A stretch of DNA of 64,000 bases from Azospirillum sp. (GTDB taxonomy: Bacteria; Pseudomonadota; Alphaproteobacteria; Azospirillales; Azospirillaceae): the NCBI GenBank assembly GCA_016124535.1, contig WGNK01000001.1:1-64000 (forward strand), given 5' to 3'. The notes beneath the pieces are model-generated. The model worked only from the letters and a program-made list of their open reading frames with translations, had not been told where the DNA came from and ran no database searches. Shown here one piece after another: positions 43,009-52,305 of the stretch. The position numbers were made by a program, and so were the translations under genes. Every line of letters begins with the position of its first letter. Position 1 is the first letter of the stretch.

Positions 43009-45723
43009 ATGCTTGAACCGGATCTGCTTCCGACCACGCTGTCGACGCTCGGCCGCTATACCGTGCTGGGCGAGATCAGCCGCGGTGCCATGGGCATCGT
43101 CTACAAGGCATTCGACCCGGTGATCGAACGCATGGTCGCGATCAAGACCGTGCGCAAGGACAAGGCGATGCTGGCTGATGGCGGCGAGGTTCAACTCGCC
43201 CGCTTCAAGCGCGAGGCCGAGGCGGCCGGCCGTCTGACCCATCCCAATATCGTAGCGATCTATGAATACGGCGATCTCGACGATACCGCCTTCATCGCCA
43301 TGGAGTTCATCGACGGAAGTACGCTGAAAGACTATCTGGACGATGAATATCCGTTCAGCATGGACGAAATCGCCCGGATCATGGGCCAGCTGCTGGGCGC
43401 GCTGGGCTATTCCCACCGGTTCGGCATCGTCCATCGCGATATCAAGCCGGCCAACCTGATGCTGAACCGCGCAGGCGACCTCAAGATCACCGATTTCGGG
43501 ATCGCGCGCATCGAATCCTCGGAGCTGACGGTGGTCGGCACTGTCCTGGGCACCCCCAGCTATATGTCGCCCGAGCAATTTCGCGGCGAAGCTGCCGACC
43601 AGCGCGCCGACCTGTTTTCGGCCGGCGCGGTGCTCTACGAGTTGCTGACCGGCCGCCGGCCGTTTTCCGGGCCGATCCGCACCGTCGAACATATGATCCT
43701 GCACGTCGATGCCGAACGGCCGTCGGCGGTCAGGCCGACCGTGCCCTCGGCCTTCGATGACGTGATCGCGCGGGCGCTGGCCAAGCGCCCGGACCAGCGC
43801 TTCCAGACCGCCGAACAGATGAGCCGGGCAATCCGGGCGGTGATCGAACAGCCGGCGACCACCACGCTGGCACGCGATCGTCTGTGCGACGCCGACGAGA
43901 CTTTGATCGGCGAGACCACGGCGCGCCTGCCCGCGGGGCCAGGCGGTCCGGCAGGGGCGCCGCCGGTCGCGGGACCACCCGCGGCCGCCTCTCGCCCTGA
44001 ATCCGCCGATCGCGGCGGCGCCGAGCCGGATGACGGCGCGATCTCCTTTACCGACGCCTTCGGCGATTCCCGGCCGGCGCGCGCGGGCGCCCGGAGCCAG
44101 GCGCGAGCCACCGAAGAGCCATCGGCGCCGAGCCAAGCCCCCGCACCTAGGGAAGCGCCCGTGCCAGGTGAACCTGGGTCGGCGGCCCGACCGCCGTTGC
44201 CGGTAGAACCAGAGCGGGCGGTTGAACCCTCCTTGTCGGCCGGGCCGTCCCGCCGGGCCAAGCCGTCCGGGGCGGATGGCAAACTGGCGGCGCCGGTTCC
44301 GGGCCGGGCTGGGCCAGCGCGTCGGCAGGGGGGGCTGATCGCGGCGCTGGGCGTTCTGGCGATTGCCGCCGGCGGTGCCGCAATCTGGCTGACCGCGGCA
44401 CCGCCGGCGCGTCGGCCACAATTGGCCATCGAAATCCCGACCACGGCGGAACCCCGCTTGGCCCCCGCCACTCAGCCTGCCCCAGCCCTGCCGGCCGCTG
44501 CCCCGCCTCTCGCCCCGCCTCCAGCCACGGTGTCCGCTCTGCCCGAGACCCTGGCCCGCCGCCCCGACCCGCGGCCGGAACCCGCGCCACCGCCGGTCGT
44601 GGCCGAGAGTGCGCCGGCTCCGGTTGCCGTGCCGGTTCCGGCGTCAGCACCACCGATCGAGGCGCCGCCACCGACCCCGGCGGCTTCACCCACTCCGGCG
44701 TCTCCACCCAGGGCGCCGCCCCCGGTCACTGCGGCATCGGCTGAGTTGACACCGACCACCGTGCCGGCCGTCGTCCCCGCCGGACCGGCGCCGGTTCCCG
44801 CAGCGGCCCCGCCGATCGCGGAGCGGCCGCCCACGCCGGCGCCCATCCCGCCGGCTGCTCAGGCCCCGGCGCTCGTCCAGGCCCAGACGCCCGCCCAGGC
44901 TCCGGCGCTCGTCCAGACTCCGGCGTCGCAAGGGTCGACCCTGCCGCAGGCGACAGCGATGGTCCATCCACCGGCCCTGGTCCACGTGCCAGGCCTGCCG
45001 TCGCCGCCGCAGCAACCGGTACCGGAACCCCAGGTTGCCCTCGCGGTTCCGGCCCTGGATAAAATAAGATCGGCCCTGGACCGGCTGCCTTGTGCCTTGT
45101 TCACCGTCGGGCTCGGGCCGGCCGGCGAGATCGCCGCCTCCGGCTGGGTCGGGCACGACAGTTCCGGGACCGAGGCCAGGCGGGCCGTGCAGCAGGCGGC
45201 GGGCAACCGGGGGGCCAAGGTCAGCGTCGGCTCGATCACCGACAAGCTGTGCCCGGCGCTGGCCGCGACTGTGGGCTTGCGCGACCGCAACGGCGATCCG
45301 CAAACCGGTCTGGCGCTGACCACCGCGGACTCCGACGGTATCTTTCGGGGCGGCCAGAACTTGGTCATATCGGTTCGGGGCGCCGATTTCGACGGCCACT
45401 TGCTGGTCGATTACTTCACTCTGGAGGGGTATGTCGTGCATCTTCTGCCCAACCCCCTGGATGTCGACGACCGGATCGCGAGGGGCGGTACCAGGGTGCT
45501 CGGCGATGCCAGCGCCGGGGGCCGTTTCTGGGTGGTCGGTGCGCCATTCGGCAAGGAGCTGATCGTGGCGATCGCCAGCCCGACCCAAGTATTCGACTCC
45601 GCCCGCGCTGAAATCGAGCCGGCCGAACGCTACCTGGCCGACCTGGAGGCCGCGATTGCCCGACGGGCCAGTCGCCCGCCGGCGGTTGCCGCCGCGATCG
45701 TAATAACCAGCACCCCGAAATAG
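43009..45723 (+). CDS. Membrane Ser/Thr protein kinase with DUF4384-like C-terminal domain
   Basis: 904 residues. The N-terminal Hanks kinase domain (15–280) is complete: GEISRGAMGIVYKAF, VAIKTV, HRDIKPANLML, ITDFGIAR, GTPSYMSPEQF. A low-complexity Ala/Pro-rich region follows, then one membrane segment (IAALGVLAIAAGGAAIWLTA, near 450) and a second, longer Pro/Ala linker (about 470–680). The C-terminal part (about 690–890) includes a DUF4384-like domain (FRGGQNLVISVRGADFDGHL, then YVVHLLPNPLD). The linker and C-terminal domain would be periplasmic, suggesting a sensor kinase for an envelope signal. Start: ATG 43009; one at 42997 is possible. Confidence 0.85.
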   Translation: MLEPDLLPTTLSTLGRYTVLGEISRGAMGIVYKAFDPVIERMVAIKTVRKDKAMLADGGEVQLARFKREAEAAGRLTHPNIVAIYEYGDLDDTAFIAMEFIDGSTLKDYLDDEYPFSMDEIARIMGQLLGALGYSHRFGIVHRDIKPANLMLNRAGDLKITDFGIARIESSELTVVGTVLGTPSYMSPEQFRGEAADQRADLFSAGAVLYELLTGRRPFSGPIRTVEHMILHVDAERPSAVRPTVPSAFDDVIARALAKRPDQRFQTAEQMSRAIRAVIEQPATTTLARDRLCDADETLIGETTARLPAGPGGPAGAPPVAGPPAAASRPESADRGGAEPDDGAISFTDAFGDSRPARAGARSQARATEEPSAPSQAPAPREAPVPGEPGSAARPPLPVEPERAVEPSLSAGPSRRAKPSGADGKLAAPVPGRAGPARRQGGLIAALGVLAIAAGGAAIWLTAAPPARRPQLAIEIPTTAEPRLAPATQPAPALPAAAPPLAPPPATVSALPETLARRPDPRPEPAPPPVVAESAPAPVAVPVPASAPPIEAPPPTPAASPTPASPPRAPPPVTAASAELTPTTVPAVVPAGPAPVPAAAPPIAERPPTPAPIPPAAQAPALVQAQTPAQAPALVQTPASQGSTLPQATAMVHPPALVHVPGLPSPPQQPVPEPQVALAVPALDKIRSALDRLPCALFTVGLGPAGEIAASGWVGHDSSGTEARRAVQQAAGNRGAKVSVGSITDKLCPALAATVGLRDRNGDPQTGLALTTADSDGIFRGGQNLVISVRGADFDGHLLVDYFTLEGYVVHLLPNPLDVDDRIARGGTRVLGDASAGGRFWVVGAPFGKELIVAIASPTQVFDSARAEIEPAERYLADLEAAIARRASRPPAVAAAIVITSTPK

Positions 45724-45759
45724 CATCCAATCCAGCCCAACCAGGACAGCGAAACGCCG

Positions 45760-46263
45760 ATGTTCCCAGCTGGTCTTTTTCTCCTCGCCGAAACTGTCCT
45801 TGAGCGCAGCTGCCAAGCCGGATGGCGCCTGGCCGTCGCGGAATCCTGCACCGGTGGCCTGGTCGCCGGCTGTCTGACCGCGGTTGCCGGCTCCTCCAAG
45901 GCGTTCGAGCGCGGCTTCGTTACCTATTCCAACGAGGCCAAGATCGAATTGCTCGACGTTCCGGCAGAACTGCTGGGCGCTTATGGCGCGGTCAGCTGCG
46001 AAGTTGCGGAAGCGATGGCGCTGGGGGCAATCGCCCATTCACGCGCCGATTTGGCGGTGTCGGTCACCGGCATCGCCGGTCCCGGCGGGCAGACCATCAC
46101 CAAGCCGGTCGGTCTTGTGCATGTTGGCGTGGCGCGCCGCGGCGGGCCGGTGACCACGCACCGCGACCTGTTTCTCGGCAACCGCAACGCCATCCGGCTG
46201 GCTGCGGTCGAACGCGCCCTTACGCTGATGCGCGATGCGATTCCCACTACCCGGATCGCGTAA
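45760..46263 (+). CDS. pncC: Nicotinamide-nucleotide amidohydrolase PncC (CinA C-terminal domain)
   Basis: 167 residues, a stand-alone CinA C-terminal domain. Motifs are AVAESCTGGLVAGCLTAVAG, SYSNEA-like TYSNEAKIELL, and VTGIAGPGGQT. The enzyme deamidates nicotinamide mononucleotide for pyridine nucleotide recycling. The N-terminal COG1058 domain of full CinA is absent, as is usual in proteobacteria. It begins 37 bases after the kinase gene and may be cotranscribed. Confidence 0.9.
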   Translation: MFPAGLFLLAETVLERSCQAGWRLAVAESCTGGLVAGCLTAVAGSSKAFERGFVTYSNEAKIELLDVPAELLGAYGAVSCEVAEAMALGAIAHSRADLAVSVTGIAGPGGQTITKPVGLVHVGVARRGGPVTTHRDLFLGNRNAIRLAAVERALTLMRDAIPTTRIA

Positions 46264-46390
46264 GCCCATCGCGGGAAAGCGTCCGGATTGGCGGCTCGTG
46301 GCCGATGTCCACCATACTCGCGAGGTGAAGCGCAGCAGGGTGCCGGCCCGGGACGCTCCCGTCCGGGGAGGCTGGTTCCGGCAGCCCGGA

Positions 46391-46720
46391 TCAGGCGGCG
46401 TTTCGCGGTCGCTGCCAGCACAGGAAATGGCCGTTGCCGTGGCTGCTATGGGCGCGGATCACCGCGCGGTAGTCGAAGCCCGGCAGGGTTTTCAGATAAT
46501 CGACCAGGACGTTTTCGCCATAGGCGCCCTCGGGCACGACACAGCCATGCTTGCGGTCGACCAGGACCCAAAACAGATCCGAATGACCAGGACCAAAGTC
46601 GTTGGCTTCGATCACCACCGCCTGGAGGTCAGACTTGCGCACCACTTCGGCGCGACCGTCGGGCCGGGCGCAACGGATCTCGCCGGGCGACACCACGACG
46701 TGGAATTCCTGATCTTCCAT
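46391..46720 (-). CDS. Small protein of unknown function
   Basis: 109 residues, soluble and acidic, with a beta-rich N-terminus (EFHVVVSPGEIRCARPDGRA). A central LQAVVIEANDFGPGHSDLFW and a C-terminal LPGFDYRAVIRAHSSHGNG follow. I recognise no family with certainty. It has host-like codon use and no membrane segment. It converges with pncC and lies downstream of the CBS-domain gene on the same strand, about 110 bases away. Confidence 0.55.
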   Translation of the reverse strand: MEDQEFHVVVSPGEIRCARPDGRAEVVRKSDLQAVVIEANDFGPGHSDLFWVLVDRKHGCVVPEGAYGENVLVDYLKTLPGFDYRAVIRAHSSHGNGHFLCWQRPRNAA

Positions 46721-46828
46721 GGCTGTTTCTCCGGCTGATGCTGGGCTCGGGTGGTATGTCGCCAGCGCCGGTGAAGAGTCTTCCCCGGCGCTACGACGTC
46801 CCGCCACCGCCAATCCTGAGGGTGGTTC

Positions 46829-47284
46829 TTAGTGATGGAGGCCGACGCTGAGCGGACGGCAACGAGCCATGGTCAGGTACATCGCGATCTCTTCGTTATG
46901 TTCGGCGAGCTGGCAGTTGACGACGTCCCGAACGCTGATGATGCCGACCAGATCATTGTCCTCGACCACCGGGACGTGACGCACGCGAAGCGTGTTCATC
47001 AGGTGGGTGACATGCTTGACATCGTCCCGGGGCGTGCAGGTCTTGACGTCGCGGGTCATCAGGTCTTTGATGGTGAGCTTGAGCGCCACCGTACCCAAGT
47101 CGGCGATCGCGTGAACGATGTCGCGTTCTGACAGGATGCCGCGGAGGCTGCCGTCGCCATCGCGCACAACGAGTGCACCGATGCCATTATCGTTCAATAC
47201 TTTGGCGGCTGCTGCGATGGTCGCTGAGGGCGGCAGGGAGACGATTTCGCTGCCCTTGGTGGTCAGAACGGTGGCGATTTTCAT
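46829..47284 (-). CDS. CBS-domain protein
   Basis: 151 residues made of a CBS pair. The first CBS domain is near 15–65 (AAAKVLNDNGIGALVV and GILSERDIVHAI), the second near 80–130 (MTRDVKTCTPRDDVKHVTHL and VGIISVRDVVNCQL). CBS pairs bind adenine nucleotides or NAD and usually regulate another protein. It has no fused effector domain, so its partner is unknown. Confidence 0.88.
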   Translation of the reverse strand: MKIATVLTTKGSEIVSLPPSATIAAAAKVLNDNGIGALVVRDGDGSLRGILSERDIVHAIADLGTVALKLTIKDLMTRDVKTCTPRDDVKHVTHLMNTLRVRHVPVVEDNDLVGIISVRDVVNCQLAEHNEEIAMYLTMARCRPLSVGLHH

Positions 47285-47498
47285 GACTTAGGCTCCGTCG
47301 GCTGGGTGGCAAGCCGCTTCCGGCTTTATTGGACAGATCGACTATAGAGCGGAATTCTTGTTTTTTTCGACTGTCAACACTGACAGGCGCCGATCAATCA
47401 GGGCAGTCAATTCGATACTTTCCAAATTACTTAATTTTCACTAGAGAGCGGTTCCGTCCAGGTCGGACCGGGATCGTCCCGACATCCCGCCGCCGGCA

Positions 47499-47527
47499 TT
47501 GCATCAAGCAGCCGCCGCCCCTATGGT
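47499..47527 (+). promoter_or_regulatory. rnpB promoter
   Basis: TTGCAT (47499–47504), a 17-base spacer, TATGGT (47522–47527). The first base of the RNase P RNA P1 helix is six bases past the -10 box, exactly where transcription should begin. Confidence 0.65.
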
Positions 47528-47532
47528 CGGGC

Positions 47533-47972
<440 letters not shown>

Positions 47973-48290
47973 TCGAATTTTCGCAGCATCGCCGAAATAT
48001 CGATCAGCCCTGGCTTCCGGGCATGACTTGGCGTGCGCCAAATCCCATACCATCCCAAAAGCAAAGTCCGCCTGCAGGCGGCGCCAGTGGTTTCCAGAAC
48101 AGACCGGTTACCAGTGTCTCTCTGTGGCCAAATTTAGAACATACAATGAACATCATGCGGCGTGCCCGTTTTTCTGCCGAGGCTCGCATATGTAGTAATC
48201 ATGAAATCAATAATTAGTGCCAAGCCTTGGTGACGCAAAGTGCCACTGAAGTTTTCATCTGTCGAAGCGGCAAAAGACCCGCTGTGGTGC
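47973..48290. other. Spacer between rnpB and the mraZ promoter
   Basis: No gene is supported. A perfect 14-base palindrome, CCGCCTGCAGGCGG, lies near 48069–48082. On the minus strand it is followed by a T-rich run, which would suit a terminator, but no minus-strand gene ends here. Confidence 0.4.
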
Positions 48291-48319
48291 TTGACGTACC
48301 ATAAATTCCCATGTTATCC
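48291..48319 (+). promoter_or_regulatory. Promoter of the mraZ division/cell-wall operon
   Basis: TTGACG (48291–48296), a 17-base spacer, TTATCC (48314–48319). The start point would be near 48326, giving a leader of about 107 bases before the mraZ ATG. The MraZ-type boxes cover its -10 region. Confidence 0.6.
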
Positions 48320-48332
48320 CATCAACACCCAT
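48308..48332 (-). promoter_or_regulatory. Three phased MraZ-type boxes
   Basis: CCCAT at 48308, 48318 and 48328, that is ATGGG on the minus strand, three times with five-base spacers and a 10-base period. MraZ is known to bind three or four TGGG-type direct repeats at this spacing upstream of its own operon. The boxes overlap the -10 box and start point, so binding should repress. Confidence 0.75.
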
Positions 48333-48432
48333 GGTGCGGAGCTTGCCGCCCATCCCTGTTCTGGAATTTGGGGCCGACGGTGAGGGGAAGCCGAAGCGTG
48401 ATTGATCCGTAGGGCACGGGGTCGAGGGACCG

Positions 48433-48921
48433 ATGGCCATATTCCTGTCCAGCTTCGTGAACAAAGTTGACAGGAAGGGGCGTGTCTCCGTTCCCGCCGA
48501 ATTCCGGCGCATCCTTGCCAATCAGAATGGTGTCGTCGTGTTCCGCTCGCTCCAGCATCCGGCCCTCGAGGCCTGCAGCACCGAACATCTGGAGCAGCTC
48601 AGCGAGAGCCTGGAGAGCCAGGACTTGCCGCCGGACGAATACGAGTTGATCGAGACCACGATTTTCGGTGGGTCGGTCCAGTTGCCGTTCGACGGCGAGG
48701 GGCGGATCGTGTTGCCCCAGAGCCTGTGCGAATTCGCCGGGATCGCCGAAGAGGCCGCCTTCGTCGGCCGGCGCAAGACCTTTCAGATCTGGGAGCCCAA
48801 GCGGCTGGCCGAGTATGAAGCCAGCGCCCGCGACATCGCGCGCAGCAAGGACATCTCGCTCAGCAAGATCATTGCCCGTGCCGCCATCGCGAAAGCCAAT
48901 GGTCGAGGGGACGAGCAATGA
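48433..48921 (+). CDS. mraZ: Transcriptional regulator MraZ
   Basis: 162 residues with two SpoVT/AbrB-like DNA-binding halves: VDRKGRVSVPAEFR near 14–27 and FDGEGRIVLPQSLC near 90–103. It represses the operon it heads. Three phased target boxes lie in the promoter. The stop overlaps the rsmH start (ATGA). Confidence 0.95.
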   Translation: MAIFLSSFVNKVDRKGRVSVPAEFRRILANQNGVVVFRSLQHPALEACSTEHLEQLSESLESQDLPPDEYELIETTIFGGSVQLPFDGEGRIVLPQSLCEFAGIAEEAAFVGRRKTFQIWEPKRLAEYEASARDIARSKDISLSKIIARAAIAKANGRGDEQ

Positions 48922-49934
48922 ATGCTTTGTTCCGAAATTCCGAGGTACTTTCGCCGGACAGCGCCGGTCACCATGTCCCGGTCCTGCTGGGCGAAGTGAC
49001 GGCGGCGCTGATGCCGTGCGACGCCGGGCACTTTGTCGATGCCACCTTCGGCGGAGGCGGCTACAGCCGGGCGCTGCTTGCCGCGGCGGCGTGCCGGGTC
49101 ACCGCGGTTGACCGGGATCCCCGTGCGGTCGGGCTCGGGCAGCTCATGGCGGCACAGTCGGATGGCCGTTTCTTACTTCGGGAAGGCCGGTTCGGCGACC
49201 TCGAAGCCCTGATCGGGGCTTCGGCTGGCGAGGGGATCGACGGGATCGCCTTCGATCTCGGGGTGTCGTCGTTCCAGCTCGACGAGGCCGAGCGCGGCTT
49301 CTCGTTCCGCTTCGACGGGCCGCTCGATATGCGCATGGGCGCGCAGGGGCGGACCGCGGCTGACGTGGTCAATACGCTGGCCGAGGCCGAGCTCGCGCGC
49401 ATCCTGTTCGAACTGGGCGAGGAACGGCTGTCGCGCCGCATCGCCAAGGCGATCGTCACGGCGCGGGCTGCCGCCCCGATCGACCGTACCCTGCAATTGG
49501 CCGAGATCGTCCGCAAGGTCGTGCCGCGCGCGCGCGACGGCATCGATCCGGCGACCCGGAGCTTTCAGGCGCTGCGGCTCTACGTCAATGATGAGCTGGG
49601 CGAACTCGTCCGCGGTCTGGCGGCGGCCGAACGGCTGCTGAAGCCGGGCGGGCGTCTGGCGGTGGTTGCCTTCCACTCGCTGGAAGACCGTATCGTCAAA
49701 GAATTTCTCAAGGCGCGATCGGCCGCGGCATCGTCGCCGTCGCGTCATCTGCCGGCCGGACCCGATCCGGTCGGCCGCACGCCGTCGTTCCGGCTGATCG
49801 GGCGTCGCCCGGTTCTGCCCGGAGAAGTCGAGCGTGCCGACAACCCACGCGCCCGTTCCGCACGGCTGCGCGTCGCCGAGCGCACCGAGGCGCCGGCTTT
49901 CCCCATTCCTCTGCCGCTCCCGGAGGCTTCCTGA
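48918..49934 (+). CDS. rsmH: 16S rRNA (cytosine(1402)-N4)-methyltransferase RsmH
   Basis: 338 residues. HVPVLLGEV near the N-terminus and FVDATFGGGGYSRALL are the S-adenosylmethionine binding region. FDLGVSSFQLDEAERGFSF, RTFQALR-like TRSFQALRLYVNDEL and VAFHSLEDRIVKEF complete the family core. It methylates C1402 in the ribosomal P site. It overlaps mraZ by four bases and ftsL by one. Confidence 0.95.
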   Translation: MNALFRNSEVLSPDSAGHHVPVLLGEVTAALMPCDAGHFVDATFGGGGYSRALLAAAACRVTAVDRDPRAVGLGQLMAAQSDGRFLLREGRFGDLEALIGASAGEGIDGIAFDLGVSSFQLDEAERGFSFRFDGPLDMRMGAQGRTAADVVNTLAEAELARILFELGEERLSRRIAKAIVTARAAAPIDRTLQLAEIVRKVVPRARDGIDPATRSFQALRLYVNDELGELVRGLAAAERLLKPGGRLAVVAFHSLEDRIVKEFLKARSAAASSPSRHLPAGPDPVGRTPSFRLIGRRPVLPGEVERADNPRARSARLRVAERTEAPAFPIPLPLPEAS

Positions 49935-50512
49935 TGTTGCGCAAATCCTCGCTGTTTTGGTTCGGTTCGATCGCTTTGGCCGGGGTTCTGCTGTTCCGCA
50001 CCAGCTACCAGGTTCAGGAGGCCCGCGAAGAGTTGAGCGCGGTCAACCACAAGATCGCTTCCGCCCAGGAGGCGATCCAGGTGCTCAAGGCCGAATGGGG
50101 GTTCTTCAACGAGCCGGCCCGACTGGAGCAGCTGACCGAGCATTATCTCCATCTGCGCCCGACCGAGACCGTGCAGCTCGCCAGTCTGACCAGCCTGACC
50201 GCGGTGCCGATGCGGCCGCAGGTCACGCCGGCGGTAGTGCGCGATCAGCCCCAGCCGACGCCGCCGGTGCGGGCGCCCTATGCCGGGGCGAGCGCGCCGC
50301 AGCTGGCTGCCGCGCCGCTCGCGGTGGTCGCATCGGCCGAGGCGGCCCAGCCGGCACCGGCGCCGGTACCCCACGAGCCGGCGCGGACCGCGGTTGCCGC
50401 GGCGCCGGCCGGCCCGACCAAGCGGCCGCCGCGCAAGCCGGTCGTCCATCGTCCCCAGGCACCGGCGCGTGACGAAGTGGCGATGCTGCTGGCGCGATTG
50501 GGAGGCAACTGA
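49934..50512 (+). CDS. ftsL: FtsL-like cell-division protein with Pro/Ala-rich tail
   Basis: 192 residues. One N-terminal membrane segment (FWFGSIALAGVLLFRTSY) precedes a short coiled coil and the EWGFFNEPARLEQLTEHYL element typical of alphaproteobacterial FtsL. After about residue 100 there is an additional Ala/Pro-rich tail of about 90 residues not found in short FtsL proteins. Position between rsmH and ftsI is that of ftsL. FtsL with FtsB and FtsQ activates septal peptidoglycan synthesis. Confidence 0.82.
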   Translation: MLRKSSLFWFGSIALAGVLLFRTSYQVQEAREELSAVNHKIASAQEAIQVLKAEWGFFNEPARLEQLTEHYLHLRPTETVQLASLTSLTAVPMRPQVTPAVVRDQPQPTPPVRAPYAGASAPQLAAAPLAVVASAEAAQPAPAPVPHEPARTAVAAAPAGPTKRPPRKPVVHRPQAPARDEVAMLLARLGGN

Positions 50513-52305
50513 TGACCGGGCGCGGGACCGACGAGATCGTAGCGGATCTGGGATCGCAGTCGCGCCGCGGCGGTGCCGTGCTTGAGCATGGCGGCATGAC
50601 GCGGCCGACCGCTCCGCTCCGCGATGTCGTCGGTCACGCCCTGGAGCAAGCCCATAATCGCCTGATGGTGACCGCGGCGGTGCTGTCCCTGGCCTTCGGC
50701 GTGATCGCGATCCGGGTCGCCGACGTGACCCTGCTCGGGCCGAATGTCGATACCCACGCCGCCCTCGCCGCGGCGGGCACCCCCCAGGGGGGGCGTGCCG
50801 ACATCATCGACCGCAACGGAGCCCTGCTGGCCACCTCCCTGGCCACGGCGTCGCTCTACGCCGATCCCAAGCTGATCATCGATCCCAAGGCGGCGACCAG
50901 AAAACTGGTCAAGGCTCTGCCGGAACTGAACCATGACGAGGTCCTGGCCAAGCTGTCCAGCGAGAAGCGCTTCGTCTGGCTGAAGCGCAATCTGACGCCG
51001 CGCCAGCATTATGCGGTTCATGTCCTGGGGCTGCCCGGACTGTTCTTTCAGAACGAGGAGCGGCGCTTCTACCCGTCGGGATCGCTGACCTCCCACGTCG
51101 TCGGCTTCACCGGGGTCGATAACAATGGCCTGGCGGGTCTCGAACAATCCTTCGACAAGAAGCTGAAGGCCTCGTCGACCCCTCTGCAGACCTCGATCGA
51201 TCTCCGGCTGCAGCACATCCTGCGCCGCGAGGTTCAGGCGCAGGTCGATGAGTTCAAGGGGATCGGCGCCGCCGGCTTGATCTATGACGTGAATACCGGC
51301 GAAGTCCTGGCTATGGTTTCCCTGCCTGATTTCGACCCTCACGAGCCGGCCGGTCTGGACAAGGATACCTTGTTCAACCGCGTGACACTCGGCGTCTATG
51401 AAATGGGCTCGACCTTCAAAATCTTCAATTCGGCCATGAGCCTCGACACCGGCCGCATCCGGTTGAGCGACGCCTTCGACGCCACCCACGCGATCCATGT
51501 CGGGCGCTTCACGATCAGCGACTACCACGGCAAGAACCGCTGGCTGACCGTGCCGGAAATCTTCATGTACTCGTCGAATATCGGCTCGGTCCGGATGGCG
51601 TTGCAGATCGGCACCGCGACCCAGAAGCAGTTCATGGCCAAGATGGGCTTCCTGCAGCCGGTGCCGGTCGAGATACCCGAGGCCGCCTGGCCCTTGGTGC
51701 CGCATCCCTGGCGCGACATCAACACGATGACCATTGCCTTCGGTCACGGCATTTCGGTCAGTGCGCTGCATTTGGTGGTGGCTTCGGCATCGGTGCTGAA
51801 CGGCGGCATCATGGTCAAGCCGACTCTGCTGAAGCGGCAGCCCGGCGTGCCGATTCAGGGCGAGCGGGTGGTTTCGGAACGGACGTCGGAGCAGATGCGC
51901 AAGCTGTTCCGGCTGGTCGTCACCGACGGTACCGCCAAATTCGCCGATGTGCCGGGCTATCTGGTCGGCGGCAAGACCGGCACCGCCGACAAGCAGCGGG
52001 GCCGTCACTATGCCCAGAACGCCCGATTGTCGTCCTTCATCGGCGCATTTCCGATGAACGCGCCGCGCTATATCGTCTTCGTCATGGTCGACGAGCCGAA
52101 ACCATCGGCCGCGACCCACGGCTATGCCACCGGCGGCTGGGTTGCCGCACCGGCGGTCGGCCGCCTGGTCCGCCAGATCGGTCCCCTGCTCGGGGTCGAG
52201 CCGGTCGACGAAAACCGGCCTGAGATCCGCCAGGCCATGGCCATCGAACACCTCAACCGGGGGCCCGCACTTGCGGCTTATCAACCTGATGCTCGTCAGG
52301 AGTGA
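50512..52305 (+). CDS. ftsI: Septal transpeptidase FtsI (PBP3)
   Basis: 597 residues. A cytoplasmic lead of about 50 residues is followed by the membrane anchor (TAAVLSLAFGVIAIRVADVT), the PBP dimerisation domain (GGRADIIDRNGALLATSLAT) and the transpeptidase. Active-site motifs are all present: Ser in MGSTFK, SSN in MYSSNIGSV, and KTGTA in GGKTGTADK. It cross-links septal peptidoglycan and is the target of several beta-lactams. Its 3' end overlaps the start of murE. Confidence 0.95.
   Translation: MTGRGTDEIVADLGSQSRRGGAVLEHGGMTRPTAPLRDVVGHALEQAHNRLMVTAAVLSLAFGVIAIRVADVTLLGPNVDTHAALAAAGTPQGGRADIIDRNGALLATSLATASLYADPKLIIDPKAATRKLVKALPELNHDEVLAKLSSEKRFVWLKRNLTPRQHYAVHVLGLPGLFFQNEERRFYPSGSLTSHVVGFTGVDNNGLAGLEQSFDKKLKASSTPLQTSIDLRLQHILRREVQAQVDEFKGIGAAGLIYDVNTGEVLAMVSLPDFDPHEPAGLDKDTLFNRVTLGVYEMGSTFKIFNSAMSLDTGRIRLSDAFDATHAIHVGRFTISDYHGKNRWLTVPEIFMYSSNIGSVRMALQIGTATQKQFMAKMGFLQPVPVEIPEAAWPLVPHPWRDINTMTIAFGHGISVSALHLVVASASVLNGGIMVKPTLLKRQPGVPIQGERVVSERTSEQMRKLFRLVVTDGTAKFADVPGYLVGGKTGTADKQRGRHYAQNARLSSFIGAFPMNAPRYIVFVMVDEPKPSAATHGYATGGWVAAPAVGRLVRQIGPLLGVEPVDENRPEIRQAMAIEHLNRGPALAAYQPDARQE

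Noticed and set aside
44400..45060. Repetitive-looking Pro/Ala coding sequence in the second kinase
   Set aside because: It is a low-complexity linker with irregular spacing, not an ordered repeat or CRISPR.
48023..48217. 64-codon frame between rnpB and mraZ
   Set aside because: It contains the palindrome near 48069 and has no start signals or conservation clue.
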